The position numbers and the translations under genes were made by a program. Positions 55,090 through 64,000 of a stretch of 64,000 bases of DNA are shown piece after piece (the first letter of the stretch is position 1; each line of letters opens with the position of its first letter). The stretch comes from Thiomicrorhabdus sp965603495. Lineage in GTDB: Bacteria > Pseudomonadota > Gammaproteobacteria > Thiomicrospirales > Thiomicrospiraceae. The stretch is taken from contig CBFDDF010000008.1 in the NCBI GenBank assembly GCA_965603495.1, positions 1 to 64,000 on the forward strand. The letters are read 5' to 3'. A model generated the notes under the pieces. The model had not been told where the DNA came from, made no database searches, and saw only the letters and a list, made by a program, of their open reading frames with translations.

Positions 55090-55528
55090 AAAACCTCAAG
55101 CATTGAATAATAATTACTTAGTTATATTACTAGAAAAACCCTGACTATTTGATAAAGAAATGAATAAATTTACTATCCATCTATTAGTCAATTCTATCCC
55201 ATGCTAACACCCTTAATAATGTTAAGGAGTGATACCAGTAGCGATGTTAATCTTAAGAAAGATAGGTTGAGACAATCGTTCAAAGTAGGTGTTTATTTAA
55301 ACACTAAGGGAATAGTAAGCACCGTGAACAAGTCAAAGAGAGAAAGACAACAAACTTACCAGGCCTGGTAGGTTTTATTGAAGGATGATTTCGTCTTGTT
55401 TCTTTGGTGATCGTTATAACACCTTACACCACATCAAATACCAAACTAAGTTCAATAGGCAAACATAGATTACTGCATGGCAACTCTTAAGTTATCAATA
55501 TGTGTCCCACTATTGCGCGCCACCTAAT
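55090..55528. other. Gene-free stretch upstream of the pseudo-receiver gene
   Basis: It contains the promoter region of the pseudo-receiver gene at its left end, a short hairpin CCTTAA/TTAAGG (55211-55227) and one palindrome copy (55358-55369). No reading frame is convincing. It merges into the integrase remnant. Confidence 0.4.
55358..55369. repeat. Iterated palindrome ACCAGGCCTGGT, copy 13
   Basis: Exact copy, with symmetric flanks giving TACCAGGCCTGGTA and outer AAAC/GTTT, in gene-free DNA next to the integrase remnant. Confidence 0.9.
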
Positions 55529-55816
55529 ACCTACAAGAGTAAATCCATTAGACGGGCGAATACTAAAAGATTTTAAGAATGCTTGCCTAAAGGTAGGCAT
55601 GAACATCTACGCTGGCATGATCTACGGCATACCAGGGCAAGCTGGCATGTTCAACGAGGAACGCCTTTAGAAGTACTTTAAGAATTGGGTGGATGGTCTG
55701 ATTATAAGATGGTTAAGCGTTATGCTCATTTTACGCATCAGCACCTAAAACAGTATGTAAACTGCTCCAGCTCTGGCCTAGCTACAAATTTGGGTACAAA
55801 GACAAATTTTAGGTAA
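55529..55816 (+). pseudogene. Broken tyrosine integrase C-terminus next to tRNA-fMet
   Basis: Three pieces in two frames rebuild the end of a phage-type integrase: TYKSKSIRRANTK, then KDFKNACLKVGMNI, then RWHDLRHTRASWHVQRGTPL followed by a stop (TAA at 55679-55681, one base from Gln CAA) and ELGGWSDYKMVKRYAHF. The HxLRHT arginine and the YAH tyrosine are recognisable. Two compensating frameshifts and a stop show it is dead. It ends 56 bases from the 3' end of tRNA-fMet, the usual place for such an integrase. The N-terminal half is gone. Confidence 0.85.
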
Positions 55817-55866
55817 AAAAAAACCTGACCTTCAAAACACATAAAGTGTATGAAAATCAGGCTTTT
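55815..55866 (-). terminator. Terminator of tRNA-fMet
   Basis: A long interrupted minus-strand stem closed by CCTGA/TCAGG is followed by a run of 9 T, just after the tRNA 3' end. Confidence 0.8.
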
Positions 55867-55872
55867 AGAATG

Positions 55873-55949
<77 letters not shown>

Positions 55950-55996
55950 ACAATTTGTAAACCGAATCAAGAGTGTTTCTCGTTTCGATGTGGCGT

Positions 55997-56024
55997 ATTA
56001 TAGGGGGTTGTAGAATTTAAGCAA
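55997..56024 (-). promoter_or_regulatory. Promoter of tRNA-fMet
   Basis: TTGCTT, 16 bases, TATAAT on the minus strand, followed by a C-rich discriminator. The -35 and spacer lie in an inverted repeat (AGGGGTTG/CAACCCCCT) that could also end transcription from the DUF2818 gene. Confidence 0.65.
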
Positions 56025-56041
56025 CCCCTAATATCACTTAT

Positions 56042-56362
56042 TTATGCTTTATTTTGTTTTAAGAATTTTTTGAGGTTATAACGGTAGATAAATCCTGGAA
56101 ATGCGAAGATTATGAACATGAACAAGGCGATGGTGTAGAACTCCCACGTTTGCGGTGAAACATGCCCCATGCTCTTATTTTCGAGTAAATAGGCAAACAT
56201 GCCTGTAATGAAGAAGTAGACGAACCATTCAATTAGGTTTACAACAATGGACTTGTGCGGCACCTTAATAAATAAGAAGAGTCTATTACTGAGTATGAAA
56301 GGGATATTTGCTAAAACGATTGCTGTGATAAGCAATAACCAAACAGCTTGATTTAATTCCAT
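56042..56362 (-). CDS. DUF2818 family membrane protein downstream of nuoN
   Basis: The 106-residue protein has three or more hydrophobic segments (VWLLLITAIVLANIPFIL, LIEWFVYFFITGMFAYLL, FYTIALFMFIIFAFPGFIY). It matches the DUF2818 family, commonly found after nuoN in beta- and gammaproteobacteria, though its role in complex I is unproven. AAGGA precedes the ATG. A terminator-like hairpin separates it from nuoN, so it may be expressed by read-through. Confidence 0.88.
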   Translation of the reverse strand: MELNQAVWLLLITAIVLANIPFILSNRLFLFIKVPHKSIVVNLIEWFVYFFITGMFAYLLENKSMGHVSPQTWEFYTIALFMFIIFAFPGFIYRYNLKKFLKQNKA

Positions 56363-56379
56363 GATTTACGTCCTTAAAT

Positions 56380-56402
56380 GAAAAAAGCCCGATACTCGGG
56401 CT
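56380..56402 (-). terminator. Terminator-like hairpin between nuoN and DUF2818 gene
   Basis: The minus-strand stem AGCCCGA/TCGGGCT with a 3-base loop is followed by T6. It lies inside the apparent operon, so it may be a partial terminator that lowers DUF2818 expression. Confidence 0.7.
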
Positions 56403-56421
56403 CTAATTGAATACGATTTGG

Positions 56422-57867
56422 TTAGAAAGCTTTGAGACTGTGATAACAAAGATCAATCAATGAACTAGGTAGCAACCCAAGCACAACCAGCAATATTGCA
56501 GTAAAGCTTACCGCCCAAGTTAAACTTGGATTAACCGGCTCTAGAGGTGATTCATCTTCCGCCTTATCAAAATACATGGCCTTAACGACTTTCAAGTAAT
56601 AGAAGGCACTGATAACGGCCATAATCACGGCAAGAACCGCAAGCCATGTGAACCCTGCTTTAACCACTTCTTCGATAACGACAATCTTGGCCCAGAAGCC
56701 AACAAACGGTGGGATTCCTGCCATTGAGAACAGTACAATCAACATCATGACCGCTAACCAAGGGTTACGAACGTTAAGTCCTTTAAAGTCTGATATTAAA
56801 TCGAACTCTTTTCCAGTACGTGATAAAGCGATAATCATCCCAAAACCAGCCACACCCGTGATCGCGTAAATAATCACGTAGAACATTGCTGCTGAATAAC
56901 CTTCTGGGGTTGCAGCGATCACACCTAGTAATAAGAAACCGATATGACCAATACCTGAGTAAGCCAATAGACGCTTTAGGTTGTCTTGTGCAATCGCAAC
57001 AATAGAACCAATAACCATTGATAAAATCGAAAGGATGATAATCAGTGACTGCCAATCCTCAATGAGTCCAGGCATGCCTTCTGCCAGCAGACGGTAAAGC
57101 ATTGCAAAACCGGCAATTTTTGGTGCAGTACCAATAAACAAAGTCACGGCGGTAGGCGAACCATGGTAAACATCCGGTACCCACATGTGAAATGGCACAG
57201 CACCGAGCTTAAATGCGAGACCAATGACAACAAAAACAACACCAAAAGAAAGCACTACGCTATCAACTTTGCCTGATGCAATAATTTTGGCCATTTCTGG
57301 GAAAGTAATTGAGCCTGTTGCGCCATAAATCATAGAGAAACCATATAGCAACATACCAGTTGCTAAGGCACCCAATACAAAGTATTTAAGGGCTGCTTCA
57401 ACCGCATGACCACTGTCTTTACGTAATGCAATCATGGCGATGGTAGCCAGGGATAGGATTTCCAACCCTAGATACATCGTGATCATATTGTGGGCAGAAA
57501 TCATGACGAACATGCCCAAGACACCAAACAATCCTAAAATGAAGAATTCACCACTGTAGAACTTCTGCTGCTGTAAGTATTCTCTTGAAAAGAGGAAAAT
57601 ACCCATCGAAATTGCAATCGTAAAGAGTTTTAGAATATCAGCAAAACTATCACGTACAAAACTGCCATCAAAGGTAATGATTTGAGCGGTGGTAAAGCTG
57701 GTTAATATTAGGTAACCAACTACGACTAAACCGACCTGAGTCGCATAATAGGTAGCAAATTGATAACGTTTTGACCAAAAGGTATCTGCAACCAAGATAA
57801 AAGAGATGAGCGCTAATAACGCCATCTCTGGTATTGCGGGTGCAAATGCTGGAATCACAAAATTCAT
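56422..57867 (-). CDS. nuoN: NADH-quinone oxidoreductase subunit N
   Basis: NuoN is one of the three antiporter-like proton-pumping subunits of complex I. The 481-residue protein has about 14 membrane segments, with the lysine-bearing AYSGIGHIGFLLLG and KLGAVPFHMWVPDVYHGSPT, the proton-channel signatures. It is the last nuo gene, 24 bases after nuoM. Confidence 0.96.
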   Translation of the reverse strand: MNFVIPAFAPAIPEMALLALISFILVADTFWSKRYQFATYYATQVGLVVVGYLILTSFTTAQIITFDGSFVRDSFADILKLFTIAISMGIFLFSREYLQQQKFYSGEFFILGLFGVLGMFVMISAHNMITMYLGLEILSLATIAMIALRKDSGHAVEAALKYFVLGALATGMLLYGFSMIYGATGSITFPEMAKIIASGKVDSVVLSFGVVFVVIGLAFKLGAVPFHMWVPDVYHGSPTAVTLFIGTAPKIAGFAMLYRLLAEGMPGLIEDWQSLIIILSILSMVIGSIVAIAQDNLKRLLAYSGIGHIGFLLLGVIAATPEGYSAAMFYVIIYAITGVAGFGMIIALSRTGKEFDLISDFKGLNVRNPWLAVMMLIVLFSMAGIPPFVGFWAKIVVIEEVVKAGFTWLAVLAVIMAVISAFYYLKVVKAMYFDKAEDESPLEPVNPSLTWAVSFTAILLVVLGLLPSSLIDLCYHSLKAF

Positions 57868-57890
57868 ATTGTTAACTCACCTATTCCGAA

Positions 57891-59405
57891 TTAAAGTTTA
57901 GAGGTTGTTGCTTGAACAAGTAACTGTTCAACAGAAGTATGCATGACTTCCATTAATGGACTTGGGAACACACCCAGTGCAATAATCGCAATTGCAAGTG
58001 TCGCCATAATGGCAAACTCACGTTTATTTAGATCTTGTAGCTTCTCAACGTTTTCGTTGGTCACAGGACCAAAGAAGACACGTTTAACCATCCATAGGGT
58101 ATAAGCGGCACCGATCACCAATGTAAGTGCGGCAAGTGTTCCGTACCAAAGGTTTGCTTTGAAGGCACTTAGGATAACCATGAACTCACCGACGAATCCA
58201 GAAGTACCCGGAAGCCCTACGTTCGCCATAGAGAAGATCACTGCAAACAAAACGAACCATGGCATTTTATTAACCACGCCGCTATAAGCCGAGATTTCAC
58301 GCGTATGCATTCGATCGTAAAGCACCCCAATTGCTAAGAACATCGCGCCAGAGATGAAACCGTGGGAGATCATCTGAACCATCGCCCCTTCCATCCCTAA
58401 CTGTGCACCTTGCATTGAGCCTGTTGACTGAACAATGTCATACACTAAGAACATACCGAGCGTTACGAATCCCATGTGAGAAATTGAGGAGTAAGCGACC
58501 AATTTCTTCATATCGTTTTGTGCAAGCGCCACGACACCGATATAAACGATCGCGATTAATGATAATGCAATGACTAACCAATCTAATGTCATGGAAGCAT
58601 CTGGCGTAATCGGCAAACTAAAACGAACGAAACCATATCCCCCCATCTTCAACATGATTGCAGCAAGGACGACTGAACCAGCTGTCGGTGCTTCAACGTG
58701 CGCGTCCGGTAACCAAGTATGTACTGGAAACATTGGAATCTTAACGGCGAAGGCTGCTAAGAACGCCAAGAAGATCAGAATCTGTGCAGTCATGCCTAAA
58801 TGCATGCCTTGGAAATCAAGAATCGAGAAGCTACCTGATTGGTAATACATATATAGGAATGAAACCAACATGAATACCGAACCTAAGAAGGTATACAAGA
58901 AGAACTTCAAAGTCGCATAGACTCGACGTGGTCCACCCCATTTACCGATAACGATAAACATTGGAATTAATAGCGCTTCCCAGAATACATAGAACAGAAT
59001 AGAGTCGAGTGCAACAAACACACCAACCATAATCCCACCCATAATAAGGAAGGCACCCATATACTGTTCAACACGGTCTTTAATCACGTCCCATGCAGAA
59101 GCAATCACTAGCACTTGTGTAAATGTGGTTAGCAATACCAAAGGCATAGACAGACCATCAACCCCTAAGTGGTAGTTGATATTGAACATGGGGATCCATG
59201 CTACAGTTTCAACAAATTGCATAGAAGCAGTCGAATTGTCGAATCCAATCCACAATGGAATTGAAAGAATAAACGTTAACCCAACGGTTATAAGTGATAA
59301 CCATTTTGCGACAGTATCGTTATTACGACCTGCAAACAGTACTAATAGACCACCCAAAATAGGTAGCCATATCAATGTACTTAAAATAGGAAAGCTTGTT
59401 AGCAT
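57891..59405 (-). CDS. nuoM: NADH-quinone oxidoreductase subunit M
   Basis: NuoM is a proton-pumping antiporter-like subunit. The 504-residue protein has the conserved glutamate in FYVFWEALLIPMF, KIPMFPVHTWLPDAHVEAPTAGS, and the lysine region KKLVAYSSISHMGFVTLG. AAGGGA precedes the ATG. The order nuoL-nuoM-nuoN is standard. Confidence 0.97.
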   Translation of the reverse strand: MLTSFPILSTLIWLPILGGLLVLFAGRNNDTVAKWLSLITVGLTFILSIPLWIGFDNSTASMQFVETVAWIPMFNINYHLGVDGLSMPLVLLTTFTQVLVIASAWDVIKDRVEQYMGAFLIMGGIMVGVFVALDSILFYVFWEALLIPMFIVIGKWGGPRRVYATLKFFLYTFLGSVFMLVSFLYMYYQSGSFSILDFQGMHLGMTAQILIFLAFLAAFAVKIPMFPVHTWLPDAHVEAPTAGSVVLAAIMLKMGGYGFVRFSLPITPDASMTLDWLVIALSLIAIVYIGVVALAQNDMKKLVAYSSISHMGFVTLGMFLVYDIVQSTGSMQGAQLGMEGAMVQMISHGFISGAMFLAIGVLYDRMHTREISAYSGVVNKMPWFVLFAVIFSMANVGLPGTSGFVGEFMVILSAFKANLWYGTLAALTLVIGAAYTLWMVKRVFFGPVTNENVEKLQDLNKREFAIMATLAIAIIALGVFPSPLMEVMHTSVEQLLVQATTSKL

Positions 59406-59439
59406 GTATTCCAGTCCCTTATCTTCTTATTCTTCTTAA

Positions 59440-61413
59440 TTACCAAAGTGTCCAAACTAGCATCGCTAGCAGGCCTAAAATCATGACAAATGCATAGTGA
59501 TACATAAAACCTGTCTGTGTTTGACGTAACACGGCAGCAGAGTTAGCCACTGACATAAAGATATTTGTCACCATACCGATATCAATGATTTTAGTATCCA
59601 CAACACGGCTAAAGAAATGACCTAGCTTTCTCATACCATCGACAAAAACGATGTCATTTAAACGATCGAAACCATATGCACTATCCAGCACATAGAAACC
59701 ACGCGGACACATCTGTTTTAACTTAGCCGGCATTGTCGGTATTTTGATATACATCAACCATGCTAAGAAGACACCTGAAACCGCTAAGATAACTGGTAGA
59801 GTTAGCAATGAATGCACAACCATATCTACAGCGCCATGGAAGTAGTTAGTGTAGACCGCTAGCATGACGTCATTCGCTGGCTGTACATAGACAGAGTCGC
59901 CGAAATAAGCACCGGTTAACATCGGCTCAATCATTGGTAATCCCATGAGTGCCGCAGGAATAGCCAACAACACTAATGGCACTGTTACGACCCATGGAGA
60001 CTCTTTAATCTGATGTGTCTTCACATATTCACTTTCTTCACCGTGGAACACCAGGAAGAACATACGGAAGCTATAGAATGCCGTGATGAATACACCCGCC
60101 ATCAATAATACATAAGAGAAAGATGAACCAAAACGCTCTGCTTCATCAAGCGACAATAAAATACTATCTTTTGAAAAGAATCCTGAGAAGCCTGGAAACC
60201 CAATCAGCGCTAATGAACCAATCAGCATGGAAATATAAGTAATCGGCATGTACTTCTTCAAGCCACCCATATCGGAAATTTCTTGCTTGTGGTGCATTGC
60301 GATAATCACTGAACCTGCTGCCAGGAACAACAACGCTTTAAAGAATGCATGTGTTAATACATGGAACATCCCTGCCGCGTAGGCTGATGCCCCCATTGCT
60401 GCAATCATATACCCCAATTGAGACAAGGTAGAGTAAGCAACGACACGTTTAATATCTGTCTGTATTAAGCCTAGCAACCCCATTAGGAACGCCGTTAGTG
60501 CGCCGATAATCAATACCACACTCAAAGCCGTTTCAGATAATTCGAATGCTGGAGACAAACGTGCGATTAAGAACACCCCTGCAGTAACCATTGTTGCCGC
60601 ATGGATTAAGGCAGAAATAGGCGTTGGACCTTCCATGGATTCTGGAAGCCAAACATGTAGCGGCATTTGCGCTGATTTACCCATTGCACCAACGAATAAT
60701 AGAATCAACATCAAAGTAATCATTGACCATTCAACGCCAGGGATGACTTCAATCATAACGTCTTTATTGGCCGCTAACTGAGCGAAGAATTCATTGTAGT
60801 CCATGGTATTGAAGTAAACGAAGACCACTGCAATCCCTAGAATGAACCCTAAATCACCCACACGGTTGACTAAGAATGCTTTCAGGTTTGCTTGAATGGC
60901 TGATTCACGCTTCATATAGAAACCAATCAACAAATATGAAACAAGTCCTACTGCTTCCCAACCAAAGAACAGTTGTAAGAAGTTATTTGCCATAACCAAT
61001 GACAGCATTGAAAAAGTAAACAATGAGATATAGCTGAAGAAACGCTGATAGTAAGGATCGTTATGATCGTAATCTTCATCATGATCCATATAACCTACCG
61101 TGTAGATATGCACCATTAAAGAGACAAACGTCACAACCAACATCATCGTTGCAGAAAGCTGATCAATCATAAAGCCGATTTCAAAACGGATGCCGTCAGA
61201 CACCATCCAGGTATACAGGCTCGCGTTGTAGGCTTCTGTACTATTCAATACAAACATATTAAATACATAAGCAGATAGCAACATTGAAATTGCTACGCCA
61301 ATAATGGTTGCGAAATGCGCTCCACTACGGCCAATTTGTCTTCCCAATAGTCCAGCAAGCAGAGCGCCGATAAGGGGAGTAACAAGAATTAAAGTTAAAA
61401 TCGTATGTAACAT
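59440..61413 (-). CDS. nuoL: NADH-quinone oxidoreductase subunit L
   Basis: NuoL is the distal proton-pumping subunit with the long lateral helix. The 657-residue protein shows FFGWEAVGLVSYLLIGFYMK, SAQMPLHVWLPESMEGPTPISAL and RVVAYSTLSQLGYM, and a C-terminal helix extension. The ATG at 61413 is preferred over the TTG at 61419, with AAGGG (overlapping the nuoK stop) as ribosome binding site. Confidence 0.97.
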   Translation of the reverse strand: MLHTILTLILVTPLIGALLAGLLGRQIGRSGAHFATIIGVAISMLLSAYVFNMFVLNSTEAYNASLYTWMVSDGIRFEIGFMIDQLSATMMLVVTFVSLMVHIYTVGYMDHDEDYDHNDPYYQRFFSYISLFTFSMLSLVMANNFLQLFFGWEAVGLVSYLLIGFYMKRESAIQANLKAFLVNRVGDLGFILGIAVVFVYFNTMDYNEFFAQLAANKDVMIEVIPGVEWSMITLMLILLFVGAMGKSAQMPLHVWLPESMEGPTPISALIHAATMVTAGVFLIARLSPAFELSETALSVVLIIGALTAFLMGLLGLIQTDIKRVVAYSTLSQLGYMIAAMGASAYAAGMFHVLTHAFFKALLFLAAGSVIIAMHHKQEISDMGGLKKYMPITYISMLIGSLALIGFPGFSGFFSKDSILLSLDEAERFGSSFSYVLLMAGVFITAFYSFRMFFLVFHGEESEYVKTHQIKESPWVVTVPLVLLAIPAALMGLPMIEPMLTGAYFGDSVYVQPANDVMLAVYTNYFHGAVDMVVHSLLTLPVILAVSGVFLAWLMYIKIPTMPAKLKQMCPRGFYVLDSAYGFDRLNDIVFVDGMRKLGHFFSRVVDTKIIDIGMVTNIFMSVANSAAVLRQTQTGFMYHYAFVMILGLLAMLVWTLW

Positions 61414-61419
61414 TAACAA

Positions 61420-61725
61420 CTACCCTTTTAGTGCACTAAGATCATCAACATTGATGCTCTTACGTTTACGGAAGACTAAAACAACTATCGCCAAACCAAT
61501 GGCCGCTTCAGCAGCGGCAACCGTTAGGATAAAGAATACGAAAATCTGGCCTGTCACATCATTTAAATAATGTGAGAAAGCCACTAAATTGGTGTTAACA
61601 GCCAACAAAATTAACTCAACGGCCATTAAGAGTATGATGATGTTTTTTCGGTTAAGAAAAATACCTGCAATACCGATCATAAACAACACCGCACCAAAAA
61701 TTAGGTAATCAGATAAAGCGATCAT
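61420..61725 (-). CDS. nuoK: NADH-quinone oxidoreductase subunit K
   Basis: The 101-residue, three-helix subunit has GIFLNRKNIIILLMAVELILLAVN, which holds the conserved membrane glutamate, and AAAEAAIGLAIVVL with a second one. The length is the family norm. The ATG overlaps the nuoJ stop (ATGA), so translation is coupled. Confidence 0.97.
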   Translation of the reverse strand: MIALSDYLIFGAVLFMIGIAGIFLNRKNIIILLMAVELILLAVNTNLVAFSHYLNDVTGQIFVFFILTVAAAEAAIGLAIVVLVFRKRKSINVDDLSALKG

Positions 61726-62363
61726 TTGTCGTCCTCTTCTTTAGTCGGAATGTCTTTCTCAACCACCGAATCCATTTTGACCATTCTAAAACGATCAGTC
61801 GCCAGCGTTTTAACTTGCTTAGAGACATCCTGATAAAGCACCAAAGTATCTGTACGACGACGTAAAGTAAGTGCAATCGCGGCAACAATTCCCAGAAGTA
61901 ACAAAACCGCTGCTAATACGAAAGCATAAGCATGCGTGGTATATAACGGGATCGCAATCGACTTGGTGTTATTGTAATCAGCAGGATGACTCATCGGCAC
62001 ACCCGTCACTTCTATTCCGAAATGTTCAGGACCTAGTACTAAGTACATCATGGCAAAAATCGCAGCAACCGTCATCGCGCCTAGAGGCAGGTACTGCGTG
62101 AAACCTTCCTTTAAAATCGTCAGGTTTATATCTAACATCATGACGACGAATAGGAATAACACCATCAATGCACCCACGTACACTAGAATCAAAACCAGAC
62201 CAAGGAATTCAGCTTGCGCCATAATCCATACACCTGCCGTTGCGATAAAGGCTAGAACTAGCCATAAAGCCGCTTTAACTGGGTTTTTGATGGTAATCAT
62301 CATCAATGCAGAAATAGTGGCTACGGCAGTTAATAGATAAAAGATAAATAGTTCAAATGTCAT
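61722..62363 (-). CDS. nuoJ: NADH-quinone oxidoreductase subunit J
   Basis: The 213-residue membrane subunit has five hydrophobic segments, including the pi-bulge helix region GLVLILVYVGALMVLFLFVVMML. A polar C-terminal tail of about 45 residues follows the last helix. It is 17 bases after nuoI and overlaps nuoK by 4 bases. Confidence 0.96.
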   Translation of the reverse strand: MTFELFIFYLLTAVATISALMMITIKNPVKAALWLVLAFIATAGVWIMAQAEFLGLVLILVYVGALMVLFLFVVMMLDINLTILKEGFTQYLPLGAMTVAAIFAMMYLVLGPEHFGIEVTGVPMSHPADYNNTKSIAIPLYTTHAYAFVLAAVLLLLGIVAAIALTLRRRTDTLVLYQDVSKQVKTLATDRFRMVKMDSVVEKDIPTKEEDDK

Positions 62364-62380
62364 ATTGAGTTCGCTTTCCG

Positions 62381-62872
62381 TTATCGATACTTAGCATCAA
62401 CCGCACGATCTGCAGCGATTTGAGCTTCATGTTTGTCACCAAACTCTAAAAGTTTGTCTTTCGTCATTATGTGCTGACCACGTTCTTGAAAGTCGTATTC
62501 AAATACGCGCGTTTCAACAACGGCATCTACTGGACAGGCTTCTTCGCAGAAACCGCAATAAATACATTTGAACATATCAATGTCATATTGAGTGGTTCTA
62601 CGCGAACCATCTTCACGTTCCTCAGATTCAATCGTAATCGCATTAGCAGGACAAACGGCTTCACACAATTTACAAGCGATACAACGCTCTTCACCGTTTT
62701 CATAACGACGTAAAGCATGATGACCACGAAAACGCGGAGATAGCGGTGTTTTTTCTTCAGGGTAACGGACTGTAATTTTTCTTTTAAAAAGATATTTACC
62801 CGTTACGCGAAGCCCCTTGAATAACTCAGTGAGGCCCCATGTTTTTATTTGATGCTTTAAAAATCTTACCAT
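62381..62872 (-). CDS. nuoI: NADH-quinone oxidoreductase subunit I
   Basis: NuoI carries clusters N6a and N6b. The 163-residue protein has two 4Fe-4S motifs, CIACKLCEAVCP (C64, C67, C70, C74) and CIYCGFCEEACP (C103, C106, C109, C113), and the typical RFRGHHALRRYENGEERC lead-in. The C-terminal KLLEFGDKHE is conserved. It follows nuoH by 12 bases. Confidence 0.98.
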   Translation of the reverse strand: MVRFLKHQIKTWGLTELFKGLRVTGKYLFKRKITVRYPEEKTPLSPRFRGHHALRRYENGEERCIACKLCEAVCPANAITIESEEREDGSRRTTQYDIDMFKCIYCGFCEEACPVDAVVETRVFEYDFQERGQHIMTKDKLLEFGDKHEAQIAADRAVDAKYR

Positions 62873-62884
62873 GTCACCCTCTAA

Positions 62885-63946
62885 TTAATTAAACCAAGGA
62901 CCGAAGTCGAAGTATTTCATTGCGCCTACAACAAATACCCACAAAATCGTCACTGGAATCAGTACTTTCCAACCCAAGCGCATTAATTGATCATAACGAT
63001 ATCTTGGGAAAGTCGCACGTAACCAAATGAATACGAACAATAAGAAAGAAACTTTAAATGCTAACCAACCTAACTGAGGAACCCAAGCGAACGCCGCTTC
63101 TAAATATGGAATACCTTCGAAGGGCGATAACCATCCTCCCAGGAACATAATGGAAGTCATGAATGAGATCAAAATCATCATGGCATATTCAGCCAACATG
63201 AAGACACCAAAAGTCATACCTGAGTAATCAACGTGGAAACCAGCAACGATCTCTGCCTCCCCTTCAATAACATCAAAAGGTGTACGGTTAGTTTCGGCTA
63301 AACCTGAGATAAAATAGACAAAGAACATAGGTAGTAAAGGTAATAGATACCAATTAAGCATACCGCCCTGTTGACCATTAACAATTTCAGTCAGGTTCAT
63401 GCTACCGGCAATCATTAATACGGTTACCAGTGCAAAACCCATCGCGATTTCGTATGAAATCTTCTGAGCAGCACCACGCATCGCACCTAAAAAAGCATAC
63501 TTGGAGTTAGAAGCCCAACCGGCAATGATAACACCGTAAACCAATATCGAAGAAACCGCTAAGATGTACAACACACCTGCATTGATATTCGAGACAACCA
63601 TACCATCCGCAAACGGGATAACAGCCCAAGCAGCAACCGCAGGGGCCAACGCTAAGACGGGGGCAATGATAAATAGAAATTTATTCGCTTGATCAGGAAA
63701 AATGACCTCTTTAGTCATCAACTTAAGCGCATCCGCAATCGGCTGCAATAGTCCAAATGGTCCAACCCGATTAGGGCCCATTCTTACTTGCATATAACCA
63801 ATCACTTTACGCTCAGCATAGGTTAACCAGGCCACTACCAACATAATTGGTAAAACGACCGAGACAGCTTGAATGACTAGAGTGATAAGAATTGCCAACC
63901 AATCAAATAGAAAGGTGGACAAAAAGGCTTGGAGTGCATCAAACAT
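62885..63946 (-). CDS. nuoH: NADH-quinone oxidoreductase subunit H
   Basis: NuoH forms the quinone-entry region of complex I. The 353-residue protein has eight hydrophobic segments and the signatures YAERKVIGYMQVRMGPNRVG and ETNRTPFDVIEGEAEIVAGF. The ATG at 63946 is chosen over the TTG at 63949, with AGAGGA, which is part of the nuoG end, as ribosome binding site. Confidence 0.97.
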   Translation of the reverse strand: MFDALQAFLSTFLFDWLAILITLVIQAVSVVLPIMLVVAWLTYAERKVIGYMQVRMGPNRVGPFGLLQPIADALKLMTKEVIFPDQANKFLFIIAPVLALAPAVAAWAVIPFADGMVVSNINAGVLYILAVSSILVYGVIIAGWASNSKYAFLGAMRGAAQKISYEIAMGFALVTVLMIAGSMNLTEIVNGQQGGMLNWYLLPLLPMFFVYFISGLAETNRTPFDVIEGEAEIVAGFHVDYSGMTFGVFMLAEYAMMILISFMTSIMFLGGWLSPFEGIPYLEAAFAWVPQLGWLAFKVSFLLFVFIWLRATFPRYRYDQLMRLGWKVLIPVTILWVFVVGAMKYFDFGPWFN

Positions 63947-63951
63947 CAATA

Positions 63952-64000
63952 TTATCCTCTTCCCATAGTAGCTGAATCAGCATCTGGCGTGGCTTGTAAT
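63952..64000 (-). CDS. nuoG: C-terminal end of NADH-quinone oxidoreductase subunit G (partial)
   Basis: An open minus-strand frame enters from the window edge and ends in LQATPDADSATMGRG and TAA, 5 bases before the nuoH ATG. The sequence is too short to identify by itself; the nuoG assignment rests on the standard nuoG-nuoH gene order. Confidence 0.65.
   Translation of the reverse strand, partial: LQATPDADSATMGRG

Overview
The window looks like chromosome of a gammaproteobacterium of moderate GC (low 40s % by eye). The gene set (RecO/Era/Rnc/LepB/LepA block, Mpl, EpmC, ArfB, RseC, DUF2818 behind nuoN, DUF5610, apparently PPi-dependent phosphofructokinase, many EAL/HD-GYP and hybrid kinases) fits the Thiomicrospira/Hydrogenovibrio/Thiomicrorhabdus type of Thiotrichales. 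That placement is inference from gene content, not a database result.

Layout. 1-2.5 kb: low-complexity edge with a 15-C run, arfB, a small membrane protein and ilvA (all minus). 2.8-6.8 kb: a plus-strand copper locus (OprC/NosA-type TonB receptor, Sco, PCuAC chaperone, unknown exported protein). 7-12.2 kb: rpiA, a TlpA-like thioredoxin, thiE, hemL, a pair of paralogous membrane proteins of which the second carries HD-GYP, and epmC. 12.3-18.5 kb: mpl with an overlooked 29-residue membrane protein, rnd, phosphofructokinase, an rRNA-type methyltransferase and a BASS transporter. 18.9-22.9 kb: a chemoreceptor, a 736-base gap, DUF445 and an unknown gene. 23-31.8 kb: the minus-strand block rseC, mucD, lepA, lepB, rnc, era, recO, pdxJ, acpS. 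32-38.5 kb: nadB, cheW, ygfZ, lysS and prfB with its programmed frameshift. 38.7-39.6 kb: a DUF5610 gene behind a sigma-28 promoter.

39.7-55.1 kb is rich in signalling: a NarL-type regulator with a hybrid kinase, then (after fumC, thioredoxin, MYG1 and a BFD-like gene) a minus-strand set made of an HPt-REC-REC-PAS-kinase, a 1564-residue sensor kinase with a FixL-like PAS, two receivers, HPt and an EAL domain, and two related pseudo-receiver genes. One of these two has clearly lost its middle by deletion, and its receiver tail survives out of frame. 53.4-55.9 kb is decayed DNA ending in a broken tyrosine integrase beside initiator tRNA-fMet, the trace of an old integrated element. 56-64 kb holds DUF2818 and nuoN, M, L, K, J, I, H and the tail of nuoG (complex I).

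The most striking feature that genes do not explain is a perfect 12-base palindrome, ACCAGGCCTGGT. Eleven exact copies, two with one flank changed (12720 and 35657) and one 11/12 copy (44938) lie between 6.8 and 55.4 kb. They sit mostly between genes, twice at the centre of hairpins, once as a tandem pair, and also inside coding sequence in three different reading frames. It behaves like a highly iterated palindrome of unknown function.
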